Shown piece by piece: positions 43,909-52,832 of a DNA stretch of 64,000 bases. Under the pieces are notes generated by a model. The model saw only the letters and a list, made by a program, of their open reading frames with translations, searched no databases and was not told the origin of the DNA. The stretch's first letter is position 1. Each line of letters starts with the position of its first letter. A program made the position numbers and the translations under genes. Where the stretch lies: contig CAXXFQ010000017.1 of NCBI GenBank assembly GCA_963674475.2, positions 542,624-606,623 of the forward strand, written 5' to 3'. The DNA is from CAXXFQ01 sp963674475 (lineage in GTDB: Bacteria > Planctomycetota > Planctomycetia > Pirellulales > Thermoguttaceae).

Positions 43909-44694
43909 TTACCGACTTTTTGAAAAGGTTTTCGAAGGGGGGCCTATCAACTCCCCGTCCTGGGTGGCGGCCATGACGGTCGTTTTTTCCCCGTTGATAT
44001 TTCGGAAGGAGGCAAGCGCTTTATGGGGCGTGTTGTTTTCTTGGGAAAGGTGGGCCAAGCAAATCCACTGTAGCCGACTTCCGGTGCGTCGGATCAAGTC
44101 GGCCGCCTCTCGATTGGAAATGTGACCCGCGTCGCTTCGAATGCGTCGCTTGAGATGGTAGGGATACGGACCGGCGTCGAGCATCTTTTCGTCATAGTTG
44201 CTTTCCAGGATCGCCGTGTCCAAAGTCGGGATGACGGCTTCTAACTTCGCAAAGACGTGTCCCAGATCGGTGAGAATTCCCAGCCGTTTTTCGCCGTTGT
44301 CGACGACAAAACAGACCCCGTCTTCCGCATCGTGCGGCGTCGGAATGGTTTCGATATGAAGTCGACCGATCGAAAGATTTTGGCCGGAGTCAAAGAAACG
44401 AAACTCCGCGATTTTCCCGAGGTTTTTTCCTTTTTGGACGCGGTGCAGGGTCGGCTTGGTTACATAGACCGGCGCTTTGAACAGGCGGTGAAAGATGCCG
44501 ACCGATTGAGCGTGATCGCTATGGTCGTGCGTCACGAGAATCGCGTCGATTTGAGGGTCGGTCCGTCCGCACGCGGCCAGCCCCTCCTTGGCCTTCTTGC
44601 CCGAGATACCCGCGTCGATCAGAATCCGGGTCTCTCCCGATTCCACATAGATTGAATTGCCTCGGCTTCCGGAGGCTAAAATTTTGACGAACAT
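43909..44694 (-). CDS. MBL-fold metallo-hydrolase (YycJ/WalJ-like)
   Basis: This is a 261-residue metallo-beta-lactamase-fold protein. The start is the ATG of MFVKILASGSRGNSIYVES (44694), which matches the family's conserved opening LASGS.GN. The metal ligands lie in VTHDHSDH (the HXHXDH motif) with later ligands in TDLGH and near LESNYDE and GHISN. The family includes YycJ/WalJ, linked to cell-wall and DNA-damage functions. The substrate is unknown. It lies about 100 bases after the VWA operon on the same strand. Confidence 0.88.
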   Translation of the reverse strand: MFVKILASGSRGNSIYVESGETRILIDAGISGKKAKEGLAACGRTDPQIDAILVTHDHSDHAQSVGIFHRLFKAPVYVTKPTLHRVQKGKNLGKIAEFRFFDSGQNLSIGRLHIETIPTPHDAEDGVCFVVDNGEKRLGILTDLGHVFAKLEAVIPTLDTAILESNYDEKMLDAGPYPYHLKRRIRSDAGHISNREAADLIRRTGSRLQWICLAHLSQENNTPHKALASFRNINGEKTTVMAATQDGELIGPPSKTFSKSR

Positions 44695-44796
44695 AAAAAA
44701 CTTTTTCACCGATCGGTTGTCACGGGACACCACCCCCATCAATATAACGGGAAGCCCGATCGGTACCACCACCCTTTTGGCGTTGGTGGGTCTGTT

Positions 44797-47637
44797 TTAG
44801 CGATCGTTTCGTTTTTTTGCTTGCGAGCGGGCCTTTCGGATCGCGCCGAGGAGATCGTCTTCAGCCCTTTCGGGGTGAAGGGATGGGGACTTCGGTGCGG
44901 CGTCGTTTTTTGCGAATTCGTCGGAAGATTCTGCCGTGGCAGACGAACTTGTTTTTCTCGGCCGCCTTTTCTTTGTCCGTTTTGACTGAGATGCAACGCT
45001 CTTGGAAGCGATCGGAGACGTTGTTTTGGTATCGTTTGGCGAGTTGCCGGGGATGGTTTTTCTTCGACGGGTCACCCAGGTCAACCAGCCGGTGCGACGC
45101 GTTAGGACTTCCAAGAGGATCAGGACGACAGCAGTTAGCGCCAGCCACGGCAGGAGGGCGAAGTAGCGTGGCTTCTCCGGCAGATCGGCCCAGATACCCG
45201 CCAGGTCGCGTCGGTCGTCTCCGCCGGTGGCGTTTGCCATTTTGCGGAGCAAAGGCAAGCCTTCCGTAGCGCGAGGCGGTCGGTATTCCGGACTGTAGGG
45301 CAAGCAGATCGGGGCCAGTCTTGCACGGCCACAACCGGGAACCTCGACCGAGGCCAGGAGCACCTCGCCCGTGTCGATCGGTACCTCGCAGACAAGCGTG
45401 TCGGGGTCTTCCCATTGCATCGAAAAGGTTTTGGCTTGTGTCGCTTTGAGTGCGTCTGATTTTTGCAAGGTGTGGACCTTCGGCATCTCCTTGAACGGGT
45501 CCCCCGCGCGGTCGGGATCGAGGTAGAGGCGGATCTGGGCGGTTTCCCCTTCGAGTCGCTCGACGGCCAACATGGTCGGCGGAAGCGACTGGTCACGTCC
45601 GGCCGTCCAACGGCCAAGTGTGGTGAGGAACTGGCCGAATTGATCCCAGCGGCCGATTTTACCCGTGAATTTTCCGTCGACCTCGCCGGTGTAGCAGAGC
45701 ACTCGACCAAGTCCCCGATGCCAACCGGCCAGGATCGGGCTGGGGTCCTTCTCTTGGGTCAGCATTGCCAGCGTCGCGTCAGGACGCAGGAAGTTCATGT
45801 TGTAGCCGCCGAGTTTTGGAATTGAATCGAACGTCTTGTCGGTGAAAAGGGTCAAACCGGCGGTCGGGGCGACGGAAACCGGCGTGTCGACAAAGCTGTT
45901 TTTCGATACGACGAACGTGTCGTGCGCGAACAGCCGCGGCAGGTCGGTAGGCTGGTTGGTGAAGAACGAACGGCCGCCGCCGACTTGGGCCACATCGACC
46001 AACAGATCGGCGTCGACATCCGCCGGGGTTCCCAACCCGATGACGCTGCAGGTGACGCCCGCCTTGCGACAGGCGCCGAGCAGTTTTTGGTACTCGCCCG
46101 GTTCTTCCGCATCGGCCGCGTCGGCAAACAGGATGATGTGACGGATCGAGGCATTCGATTTTTTGAGTTCCCGGACCGCCGCCTTGAGCCCTTCGTAGAC
46201 AAAAATCCCGCCAGAGGACGTTTCGATCGAAAGCACCTTTTCGCGGGTCGAATCTTTCGGGTTCACCGGGCTCAAGGGAACGACCGTTTGGGCCAGAGAG
46301 TCGACTGCGATACAGGCGAATTCATCGATCGGCGTCAATAGATCGTAAACTTGCGCGGTTCCCAGGTTGGCCAAGTCCATCTTCGTTTTTCCAAAGCCGA
46401 CCGAAGCGCCCATGCTGCCGGAGCGGTCCAAGACGACCGCGATCGCCACCGATACCTTGCGACGTTCTTTGCGTGTTTCCATGCTGACCGGCAGGATCGG
46501 CTCCAGGGGCGATTGATAGTAGCCGCCGACGGCGTAGGCGTTTTTCCCGCCGGTCATCCAGAGTCCCCCGCCGGTGTGCGTGACCCAGTCCCGAACGATC
46601 TCCATCCCGGAAAGGCCCAGTCGATCGGCCGAAACGTTTTCCAAAATGACGGCCGAATACCGTCCCAGCATCGAGAGGGTCGTTGCTCCGTTTTGAAACG
46701 CCTCGCCGGAGATTGATTCGACCGAAAGCCCCCCTTCGCGGAGCAGGTCTCCCATCCGGGTCGCTCCGTCGAACAGGTGGAGGATCGGTTTGGGGCCATC
46801 GACCGAAACGATCGCGCGGGCCCGATTGTTTTCCGGTGTCGTGTCGCCGGGCGCTTCCAATTGAAGCTCGTATTCCCGTGCGCCGGTCTGATCGGCCACA
46901 TCACGAAAGAGGAATCGGTTGCGTCCCGAAACGAGTTTTCGTTTTCCCTGGGCGAGGATCGCACTGCCGCGGCGCAAGGTGAACTCGACCTCTCGTTCTC
47001 GGTCGCTGACGGCCCAGGCGCTCAATAAAAACGCTTCCTTTGGGGCGACCGCTTGCGGGGCGACGAATTGCTCGATCGCCAAATCGCCAAGTCGGTCCCG
47101 AGCCAGGTATCGGAAATCGACGGCGACCTCCTGCGCGATCGCTTCGGCGGAAACCGTTTCGATTGAAAGCGGATCGACTTTGCCGTCAGAGACGACCAGC
47201 ATTCTTGCGGAGGTGCCCGGTTCAATCAAGGAAAGTCCGTCGCGGATCGCCTCGGCCAAGCGGCTTCCCGAAGGGTCGACCGCAGTGGTAAACCCGCCCC
47301 AACGACCTTCCGAGGCGGCCCTTTCCACGGCGACCTGACGACCGAACGTGACGATTCCCAGCCCGGAACCGTTCGGTCGCGCCTCTTCTAAAAGTCCGAT
47401 GGTCTCGGCCAGCCGGGAATCGGCGTCCGGCGGCATCGACGCACTTCGATCGCAGAGGACGACGAGCTTTCCCTTTTGGGAGTCGAGCTGTATTTGCGGC
47501 TGCGACATTGCCAAAACGGCGAGGGTTGCGACGGCCAAGTGGATCACCCGTCGGGGCGTTTTCCCGGATATTCTCGGAAACAACGCCAATATCGGCAGGA
47601 GTAAAAGGAGCCAACCCGGCTCAAGGAAACGGATCAT
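44797..47637 (-). CDS. Membrane VWA protein with a glutamine-amidotransferase-like middle
   Basis: This 946-residue protein is the last gene of the MoxR operon; its ATG overlaps the previous stop (ATGA) and AAGGAGT precedes it. Two N-terminal helices (residues 5-45) are followed by a VWA domain with DRSASM, then a ThuA/GATase-like part (ILHLFDGATRMGDLL and THTGGGLWMTGG). A second VWA domain with the complete MIDAS motif DRSGSM is next (VSVAIAVVLDRSGSM), and a C-terminal helix (FALLPWLALTAVVLILLEVL) is followed by a Lys/Arg/Ser-rich tail. MIDAS sites bind divalent metal and ligand. The role in the MoxR chaperone system is unknown; it may form a large periplasmic complex. Confidence 0.82.
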   Translation of the reverse strand: MIRFLEPGWLLLLLPILALFPRISGKTPRRVIHLAVATLAVLAMSQPQIQLDSQKGKLVVLCDRSASMPPDADSRLAETIGLLEEARPNGSGLGIVTFGRQVAVERAASEGRWGGFTTAVDPSGSRLAEAIRDGLSLIEPGTSARMLVVSDGKVDPLSIETVSAEAIAQEVAVDFRYLARDRLGDLAIEQFVAPQAVAPKEAFLLSAWAVSDREREVEFTLRRGSAILAQGKRKLVSGRNRFLFRDVADQTGAREYELQLEAPGDTTPENNRARAIVSVDGPKPILHLFDGATRMGDLLREGGLSVESISGEAFQNGATTLSMLGRYSAVILENVSADRLGLSGMEIVRDWVTHTGGGLWMTGGKNAYAVGGYYQSPLEPILPVSMETRKERRKVSVAIAVVLDRSGSMGASVGFGKTKMDLANLGTAQVYDLLTPIDEFACIAVDSLAQTVVPLSPVNPKDSTREKVLSIETSSGGIFVYEGLKAAVRELKKSNASIRHIILFADAADAEEPGEYQKLLGACRKAGVTCSVIGLGTPADVDADLLVDVAQVGGGRSFFTNQPTDLPRLFAHDTFVVSKNSFVDTPVSVAPTAGLTLFTDKTFDSIPKLGGYNMNFLRPDATLAMLTQEKDPSPILAGWHRGLGRVLCYTGEVDGKFTGKIGRWDQFGQFLTTLGRWTAGRDQSLPPTMLAVERLEGETAQIRLYLDPDRAGDPFKEMPKVHTLQKSDALKATQAKTFSMQWEDPDTLVCEVPIDTGEVLLASVEVPGCGRARLAPICLPYSPEYRPPRATEGLPLLRKMANATGGDDRRDLAGIWADLPEKPRYFALLPWLALTAVVLILLEVLTRRTGWLTWVTRRRKTIPGNSPNDTKTTSPIASKSVASQSKRTKKRRPRKTSSSATAESSDEFAKNDAAPKSPSLHPERAEDDLLGAIRKARSQAKKRNDR

Positions 47638-49388
47638 CGGCGGACTCCTTTCGCGCGGGTCAACCGACCATGGGCGCCCCAAACCAGAAGGGAAAGCAAA
47701 AGCAACGTCGCTGAGGCCGACCAGGTGGCCAACTGGTGACCGGTCGCGTGGTTCCAGTTGCCCCATTGGCCCGAACTGCACTTGGTGAGATCTGATTCCT
47801 GCCGATTCAAGACATTCGTCGCGATCGTATACTCGCTCTCGTCAAGCGAAAGGGAGTAAATTCCCGGCTGGTCGCAGGAGAAGGCAATTTCGTCGGTCGG
47901 TAGAATCGTCAAGGGGCGTGTCTCGTCGGAAGGGGATTTTATCATGGCGTTTTCACGCCCGCGATTCACGCGAAGCCCGACCGTTTCGCCGATCCGGACG
48001 TTTGGTTGAAATCGCTCCGGCAGCGCCTCGGTTCGTCGAAGGAGCAGGTTGGCGATGAGAATCGGAAAATCGACCGACTCGGCCAACGTGGTTTTGTCGG
48101 GCGCCCATTGGAGAAAAAGGTTCGCCTGTCCGGAAGCCTGTTGGTCCCAGGTGATCAATGGGACGTTCCCGGCCGAGACCAGCGGGATCCCCGGTAAGCC
48201 CAGTTCGCTGCTTCGAGCAAGAACGACCCCTTCGAGCGTGACCCCGTCAAGCAACCGGTTCCCTTTTTCTAAAAGAAACGGTCCCAGGATCGACTTGCTT
48301 TCGGGCCCCTCGATAAACGAAACGTTCCAGCACTCGTCGCGTGGTTCTCTTGGTTGGTCAGTAAAACGGATATCCGGCGCGGCGGTGATGATCTTGTGGG
48401 GTCCGGCGGCCGTGATCGCGCGTCGAAGGGCGTTTTTGAGTTTGGGGTTTTCGACCGCCAGCTCGACACGTAACGGGACCGGGCGCCTCGGAAGCAACCA
48501 GATGCGATTGTCGATCGAAAGGGAATCGACAGGCAGTTTTACTTCAAGTTCTCCGGCTTCCGGCGGAAGCGTGAGGGTGAAACGTCCGATCTCGCCGGGC
48601 TCGATCGCCAGCGACCGGGTCGAGGTCTGTCGGTCGAGACGAATGGCCATTTCTCCGACCGCTTTTCGAGTTGAATAATTGGCCATCTCGATGACCGCTT
48701 TGCCGCCGTCGGGCCCGTCCTTTCGCACCGCTGAGATCACCGCCAGATTCGGCCGATTGTTGCCCAACGCGATCCATCGAAGTCGGTCCCCTTCGATCGC
48801 GACGGGCGGTTTCGTATCGGTCAGGACCAAAATCTCCGCGGTCGGATCCAGTCGACGGGCCAGACCGATCGCGGCGGTCAAGTCGGCACCTGGCGCGAGA
48901 CAACGCCAACGTGATTCGACCGGCCCAAGCGAATCGACCGAGTCGAACCGATCGGCCAACAACACCGGATGCGTCCCGGCGAGGATCACCCGCGCGGAAA
49001 CCGACGGGTCTTCGAGACACTCTTGAAAAGCGTCCCAGGCGCGTTGACGTGACGTGGAGCGAGGGTCTCCGTCAGGGGCGGTTGCCTGCATCGAATAGGA
49101 ATCGTCGAGGAGGACGAAGACCGTTCGTGTGCCCGCGCGGAACCAAAACGGACCGGCGGCCGCCAGTACCAAAAGCGAGATCGCCAAGAGTTCCAGGAAG
49201 AAAGCCAACGGGGTTCGAAGACGTTTGACCGTACGACCGCCGTCGTCGGGCGTCGCTTCGTCGAGCCATAAAAACAGACTGGAGACGGTGACCCGACGGG
49301 CACGCATTCGCAAGAGGTAGATCGCCACCAAAACGCCCAGCGCGGCGAAACCTCCGAGAAAAATCGGTGAAGCAAAGGTCGGAATCAT
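47634..49388 (-). CDS. BatA-type VWA membrane protein
   Basis: This is a 584-residue protein starting at the ATG of MIPTFASPIFLGGFAALGVLVAIYLL (49388), overlapping the DUF58 stop by four bases. Residues 1-80 are the BatA N-terminal domain with two helices (LEVAIYLLRMRARRVTVSSLFLW-like spacing). A VWA-like domain with DDSYSM (the DxSxS of a MIDAS site) follows. The C-terminal third is periplasmic and ends in a helix near residue 560. In other bacteria BatA proteins belong to MoxR-DUF58-VWA operons tied to oxygen tolerance and envelope maturation. Confidence 0.85.
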   Translation of the reverse strand: MIPTFASPIFLGGFAALGVLVAIYLLRMRARRVTVSSLFLWLDEATPDDGGRTVKRLRTPLAFFLELLAISLLVLAAAGPFWFRAGTRTVFVLLDDSYSMQATAPDGDPRSTSRQRAWDAFQECLEDPSVSARVILAGTHPVLLADRFDSVDSLGPVESRWRCLAPGADLTAAIGLARRLDPTAEILVLTDTKPPVAIEGDRLRWIALGNNRPNLAVISAVRKDGPDGGKAVIEMANYSTRKAVGEMAIRLDRQTSTRSLAIEPGEIGRFTLTLPPEAGELEVKLPVDSLSIDNRIWLLPRRPVPLRVELAVENPKLKNALRRAITAAGPHKIITAAPDIRFTDQPREPRDECWNVSFIEGPESKSILGPFLLEKGNRLLDGVTLEGVVLARSSELGLPGIPLVSAGNVPLITWDQQASGQANLFLQWAPDKTTLAESVDFPILIANLLLRRTEALPERFQPNVRIGETVGLRVNRGRENAMIKSPSDETRPLTILPTDEIAFSCDQPGIYSLSLDESEYTIATNVLNRQESDLTKCSSGQWGNWNHATGHQLATWSASATLLLLSLLVWGAHGRLTRAKGVRR

Positions 49389-50251
49389 CGGACTTGTAGC
49401 ACTCCTCGCCGGATCAGTTCCTCGGCGTCCCCCTCCAAGACGGCCTCGGCCGCCAGGCGTGCAAAGCGAATTCCCTGGCGTCGGCAGGCCCGCTCCCATG
49501 CTTGGGTGTGTTCTTCCAGACGGGTTTGATAGCGCCGCCGGACGTTCGAGTCGACATAAAGTTCATGAACCTCGCCGGTTTCGCTGTCGACCAAACGCAA
49601 GGTGCCCTGTTCGGGCGGTTCGCGATCGGCCTGATCCATCAGTTGGACGACCGCCACCGTGGCGTCCTGACGGGCCAGCACGGCCGTGACCGCTTGCGGA
49701 TCGGTCGGGAAAAGGAGATCGCTTACGAAGATGCGCAACCCCCTTGGATGGAACCTGGGCGGGGTGGTCACAAAAACCTTTCCGCTATCGTCGTTGCCGT
49801 CGAAAGGACCCATTTGCCAGCTACGCGGATCGGACGATCCTCCGGCGACCTCACGGCAAGTCTGGTCGATTTGCACACAGCGCGACGAGTAGCGAGCCGA
49901 CGCGGCCGCTCCGGCGAACCAACCGGCCAGCGTGACCGCCGCGCGATGTTTATCGGGGCGAACGGCCATCGACGCGGACGAATCGACCACGAGATCCAAA
50001 TGGGGCGTGATCTCTTCGCGATAGACCCGCACGACCAGTTGATCGCTCCGCGCGTAGGCGCTCCAATCGAGTTTCCGCAGGTCGTCACCCGTTTGGTAAT
50101 CGCGGAAGTCGACGAACTCGAGGCTTTCGCCCGGACGCCGACCAAGTCGACCTCCTGCCGTGCCGCGAGCGACCTGGCCCGGTTCGCACGGAATGAACCG
50201 GGCGCCAAAGGCGCTTCCCTTGATCAGCCAGTTTTGAAGCGTTGCGTCCAT
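49385..50251 (-). CDS. DUF58 protein of the MoxR operon
   Basis: This is a 288-residue cytoplasmic protein. The family signature GRRPGESLEFVDFRDYQTGDDLRKLDWSAYARSDQLVVR is at residues 38-75, followed by a VWA-like stretch with LDLVVDSSASM. DUF58 proteins are the usual partners of MoxR ATPases. The start at 50251 has no strong ribosome site; it lies 57 bases after the permease stop (50309). Its stop overlaps the start of the BatA-like gene. Confidence 0.9.
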   Translation of the reverse strand: MDATLQNWLIKGSAFGARFIPCEPGQVARGTAGGRLGRRPGESLEFVDFRDYQTGDDLRKLDWSAYARSDQLVVRVYREEITPHLDLVVDSSASMAVRPDKHRAAVTLAGWFAGAAASARYSSRCVQIDQTCREVAGGSSDPRSWQMGPFDGNDDSGKVFVTTPPRFHPRGLRIFVSDLLFPTDPQAVTAVLARQDATVAVVQLMDQADREPPEQGTLRLVDSETGEVHELYVDSNVRRRYQTRLEEHTQAWERACRRQGIRFARLAAEAVLEGDAEELIRRGVLQVR

Positions 50252-50308
50252 TAATTTTTCAATAAGGTCAATTCAATTGTGATCGTTTAAAAGGGAAACG
50301 GGGGAGGC

Positions 50309-51880
50309 TTACTCGTTTTCAGGAACCAGTTCGGCCACCAGCGGGCCCTCGTCGCCATGGTCCAAACTCCCGGTCGGTGTGTCAGGGGCGTCCGCTATCG
50401 GCTCGGTTGGTGTCTTGCCCAAAAACGTCCAAAAGTTTTTCGTTTCCCATCGCAGGTTGGCGATGGCAACGGCGGCGATCCACAGGGCCAAAATCGAGGT
50501 TTTTCTCTCGAGCGGATGGTCCACGGAATAGACCGGGGTGATATATTGCCACAGCGGGCTCTCGTTCCAGTATTTCGGTTCGGTCAAGAGGGTCGCCATG
50601 AAAACGCTGATCGTGACCATTCCGAGTAAAACCAGCATGACGACCCAGGTGTTCGATATCGGCCACCGCGTGCCGAGCGTTCGCATGATCAGTCGGGCCG
50701 AGAGTCCATAGGCGAAACAAAACAGCAACGAAAGGATCATCTGCCCCCAATATTTTTGTATTTCGGCAAGTTCCCCGACTGAGGGGCTGGCTTGGTGGAA
50801 CCAAATCTGATATTGAATCCATGCAAAGCCCGCCAGCAGAACGGCGTGGGCCAAGGTCCAGACGATCCCGCCGGTGACGCCGGAGGTATAGGGGAAGGTG
50901 ATCAGACGCAATACACGCGATTTCGGCCGAGTTCGCAAGACCCGTGCCGAATAACCGTCCCGTTCGCAGAAGGAGACGATCAGGATGAAAAGAAGAAACT
51001 GTGTTGCCAGGATCATCCAGACGAAGAAATATAATGGTTTCCAAAGGGCCGTTCCCAGTCCGATCGCCAGTCCCCCGGTCAGTATCAGCGTCACACTGGC
51101 CCAGAGACGCAACGGCCCCGTTCGATTGCTTGCCGTCGGGCTGATTAGGCCGACGGCCATCTTGCCTAAAAGCTTCATGCCCAGTCCCAGTCCGACCAAG
51201 GAGGCAAGAATGACAACGATTTCCTCCCAACTATCGAACCAACTCTTGATCCCGAATTGTAATAGTCCTATCGAGATCATCGATAATCCAAACGAGGCGT
51301 AAATCAAAAGGATGAAAAAGCCGACTGCCACAAGATTTCCCAACGGACTTTTCGTGGCCCAAGCCCCCACGACCAGCGCCGTCAAGGTGGTCACGGTGGC
51401 GCCGAGGTAACCGATCCCCAGCGAGATGAGCATCGAGGGGACGTCGAATCCTTGTAGCAGAAAGGTGAAGAGTAAGAAGGGGGCGCAGATGCTATAAAGC
51501 ATTGTGATCAGCGCCATCGTGGCGAAAAACTTCCCTCGGACGATCTGCGTCGGCGAAAGGGCGGTCGTGAAAAAAAGATCCGCGTCGGCTTCCCCCATTT
51601 CCTTGCGAATGCGCAAGAGCGTATAGAACGGGGCCAAGAGGATCGACGCGACAAAGAGGGGCGTTTGCAGGAACAGATAAAGATCTCGTCCTCCGGCACC
51701 ACTAACCAGCATTTCCGGGGAAAGGTAGAGGAAAACCGAGGTGATCACCACCAGTAAAAACAGAAGGAGGTTGCTCGTCAGCAGCATGAACCGGCTTTGC
51801 ACCCCTTGACGTAGTTCCTTGACGGCAATCGGGTTCAAGCGGTCGTCGATAGATTGGATTCGATTGGCCAAAAAGCTCAT
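50309..51880 (-). CDS. ABC transporter permease (embedded in the MoxR operon)
   Basis: This is a 523-residue membrane protein whose start (51880, MSFLANRIQSIDDRLNPIAVKE, with GGAAGG upstream) overlaps the ATPase stop as ATGA. Several helices are visible: SNLLLFLLVVITSVFLYLSP, then VASILLAPFYTLLRIRKEMGEADADLFFTTALSPTQIVRGK (the ABC-2 elbow and coupling segment), and five or more later. It matches permeases of GldA/NosF-partner type. With the preceding ATPase it should form an ABC exporter; the substrate is unknown. The C-terminus is a short acidic tail. Confidence 0.82.
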   Translation of the reverse strand: MSFLANRIQSIDDRLNPIAVKELRQGVQSRFMLLTSNLLLFLLVVITSVFLYLSPEMLVSGAGGRDLYLFLQTPLFVASILLAPFYTLLRIRKEMGEADADLFFTTALSPTQIVRGKFFATMALITMLYSICAPFLLFTFLLQGFDVPSMLISLGIGYLGATVTTLTALVVGAWATKSPLGNLVAVGFFILLIYASFGLSMISIGLLQFGIKSWFDSWEEIVVILASLVGLGLGMKLLGKMAVGLISPTASNRTGPLRLWASVTLILTGGLAIGLGTALWKPLYFFVWMILATQFLLFILIVSFCERDGYSARVLRTRPKSRVLRLITFPYTSGVTGGIVWTLAHAVLLAGFAWIQYQIWFHQASPSVGELAEIQKYWGQMILSLLFCFAYGLSARLIMRTLGTRWPISNTWVVMLVLLGMVTISVFMATLLTEPKYWNESPLWQYITPVYSVDHPLERKTSILALWIAAVAIANLRWETKNFWTFLGKTPTEPIADAPDTPTGSLDHGDEGPLVAELVPENE

Positions 51881-52830
51881 TGTACCTTCCCTTGCGTAAT
51901 CGTCATGAAGAGGTCTTCCAGACCGGCTCGACGCGGAGTGAATTCGACGACCGGGATCTCTTGGTGGACAAGCCATTTCAACAGCGAACAGGCCGATTCG
52001 GGACCGTTATTCAGAAAGGTTCGGACCCCTTCGCCGGGCTCTTCCACCGGGATGACCGACTCGACCAGCGGCGTCTCCAACAGGCGACGGGAGAGCGTTT
52101 TCGTGTCGACGTCCAGTGCCCGAATGAAAATCTCCTGCTTTTGCGTCTCGCGGGGCGTGTCGCCGTGGACGATTTGGTCAATCCGCCCGCTTCGCAGGAG
52201 TCGTCCCCGTTCGATGATGACCGCTCCGGTGCAAATCTCGGCCAGTTCGGTCAGAATGTGCGACGAAATCAGAATCGCCTTGCCTTGTTGGCGGAGCGTT
52301 TTGACCAACTCGCGAAGCTCGATCCGTGCCCGTGGGTCCAGTCCGGCCGCCGGTTCGTCCAGAATCAAGACCGACGGGTCGTGAACAATCGCCCGGGCCA
52401 GCGAGACCCGTTGTTTCATTCCCTTCGAGAGAGCCGCCAACGTTTTGTAACGGATCCCTTGAAGGTTCGTGAATTCCATCACCCCTTCGAGCCGTTTTCT
52501 GCGTTGCCGGCCGTGAAGCCCGTAGGCGCGGGCGAAAAAGTCGAGACACTCCTCGACCGTCATGTCCCGATGGGCCGGAAGCGTGTCGGGCATGAACCCC
52601 AGTTGCCGCCGGGCCTCTTCGGGGTAGTCCAAAAGCGAAACGCCGTCCAGGAAGATATCACCCCCGTTGGGCTCGTCCAGTGTCGCCATGATCCGCATGG
52701 TCGTCGTCTTCCCCGCCCCGTTGGGACCGACAAAACCGTAGACCTCGCCGGAGTCGAACGAGAAGTTGATCCGGTCGACCGCGCGGGTTCGCCCAAAATC
52801 CTTGACCAGATTTCGTACCTTGATGCGCAT
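51877..52830 (-). CDS. ABC transporter ATP-binding protein
   Basis: This is a 317-residue ATPase with all motifs: Walker A GPNGAGKTT near 35, Q-loop, signature LSKGMKQRV near 134, Walker B VLILDEPAAGLDP near 154 and the switch histidine in ISSHILTE. The C-terminal extension (residues 220-317) is typical of CcmA/GldA-like exporters. The ATG at 52830 follows GGAGGAG. It begins two bases after the preceding gene and its stop overlaps the permease start, so the pair is translationally coupled. Confidence 0.93.
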   Translation of the reverse strand: MRIKVRNLVKDFGRTRAVDRINFSFDSGEVYGFVGPNGAGKTTTMRIMATLDEPNGGDIFLDGVSLLDYPEEARRQLGFMPDTLPAHRDMTVEECLDFFARAYGLHGRQRRKRLEGVMEFTNLQGIRYKTLAALSKGMKQRVSLARAIVHDPSVLILDEPAAGLDPRARIELRELVKTLRQQGKAILISSHILTELAEICTGAVIIERGRLLRSGRIDQIVHGDTPRETQKQEIFIRALDVDTKTLSRRLLETPLVESVIPVEEPGEGVRTFLNNGPESACSLLKWLVHQEIPVVEFTPRRAGLEDLFMTITQGKVQ

Positions 52831-52832
52831 CG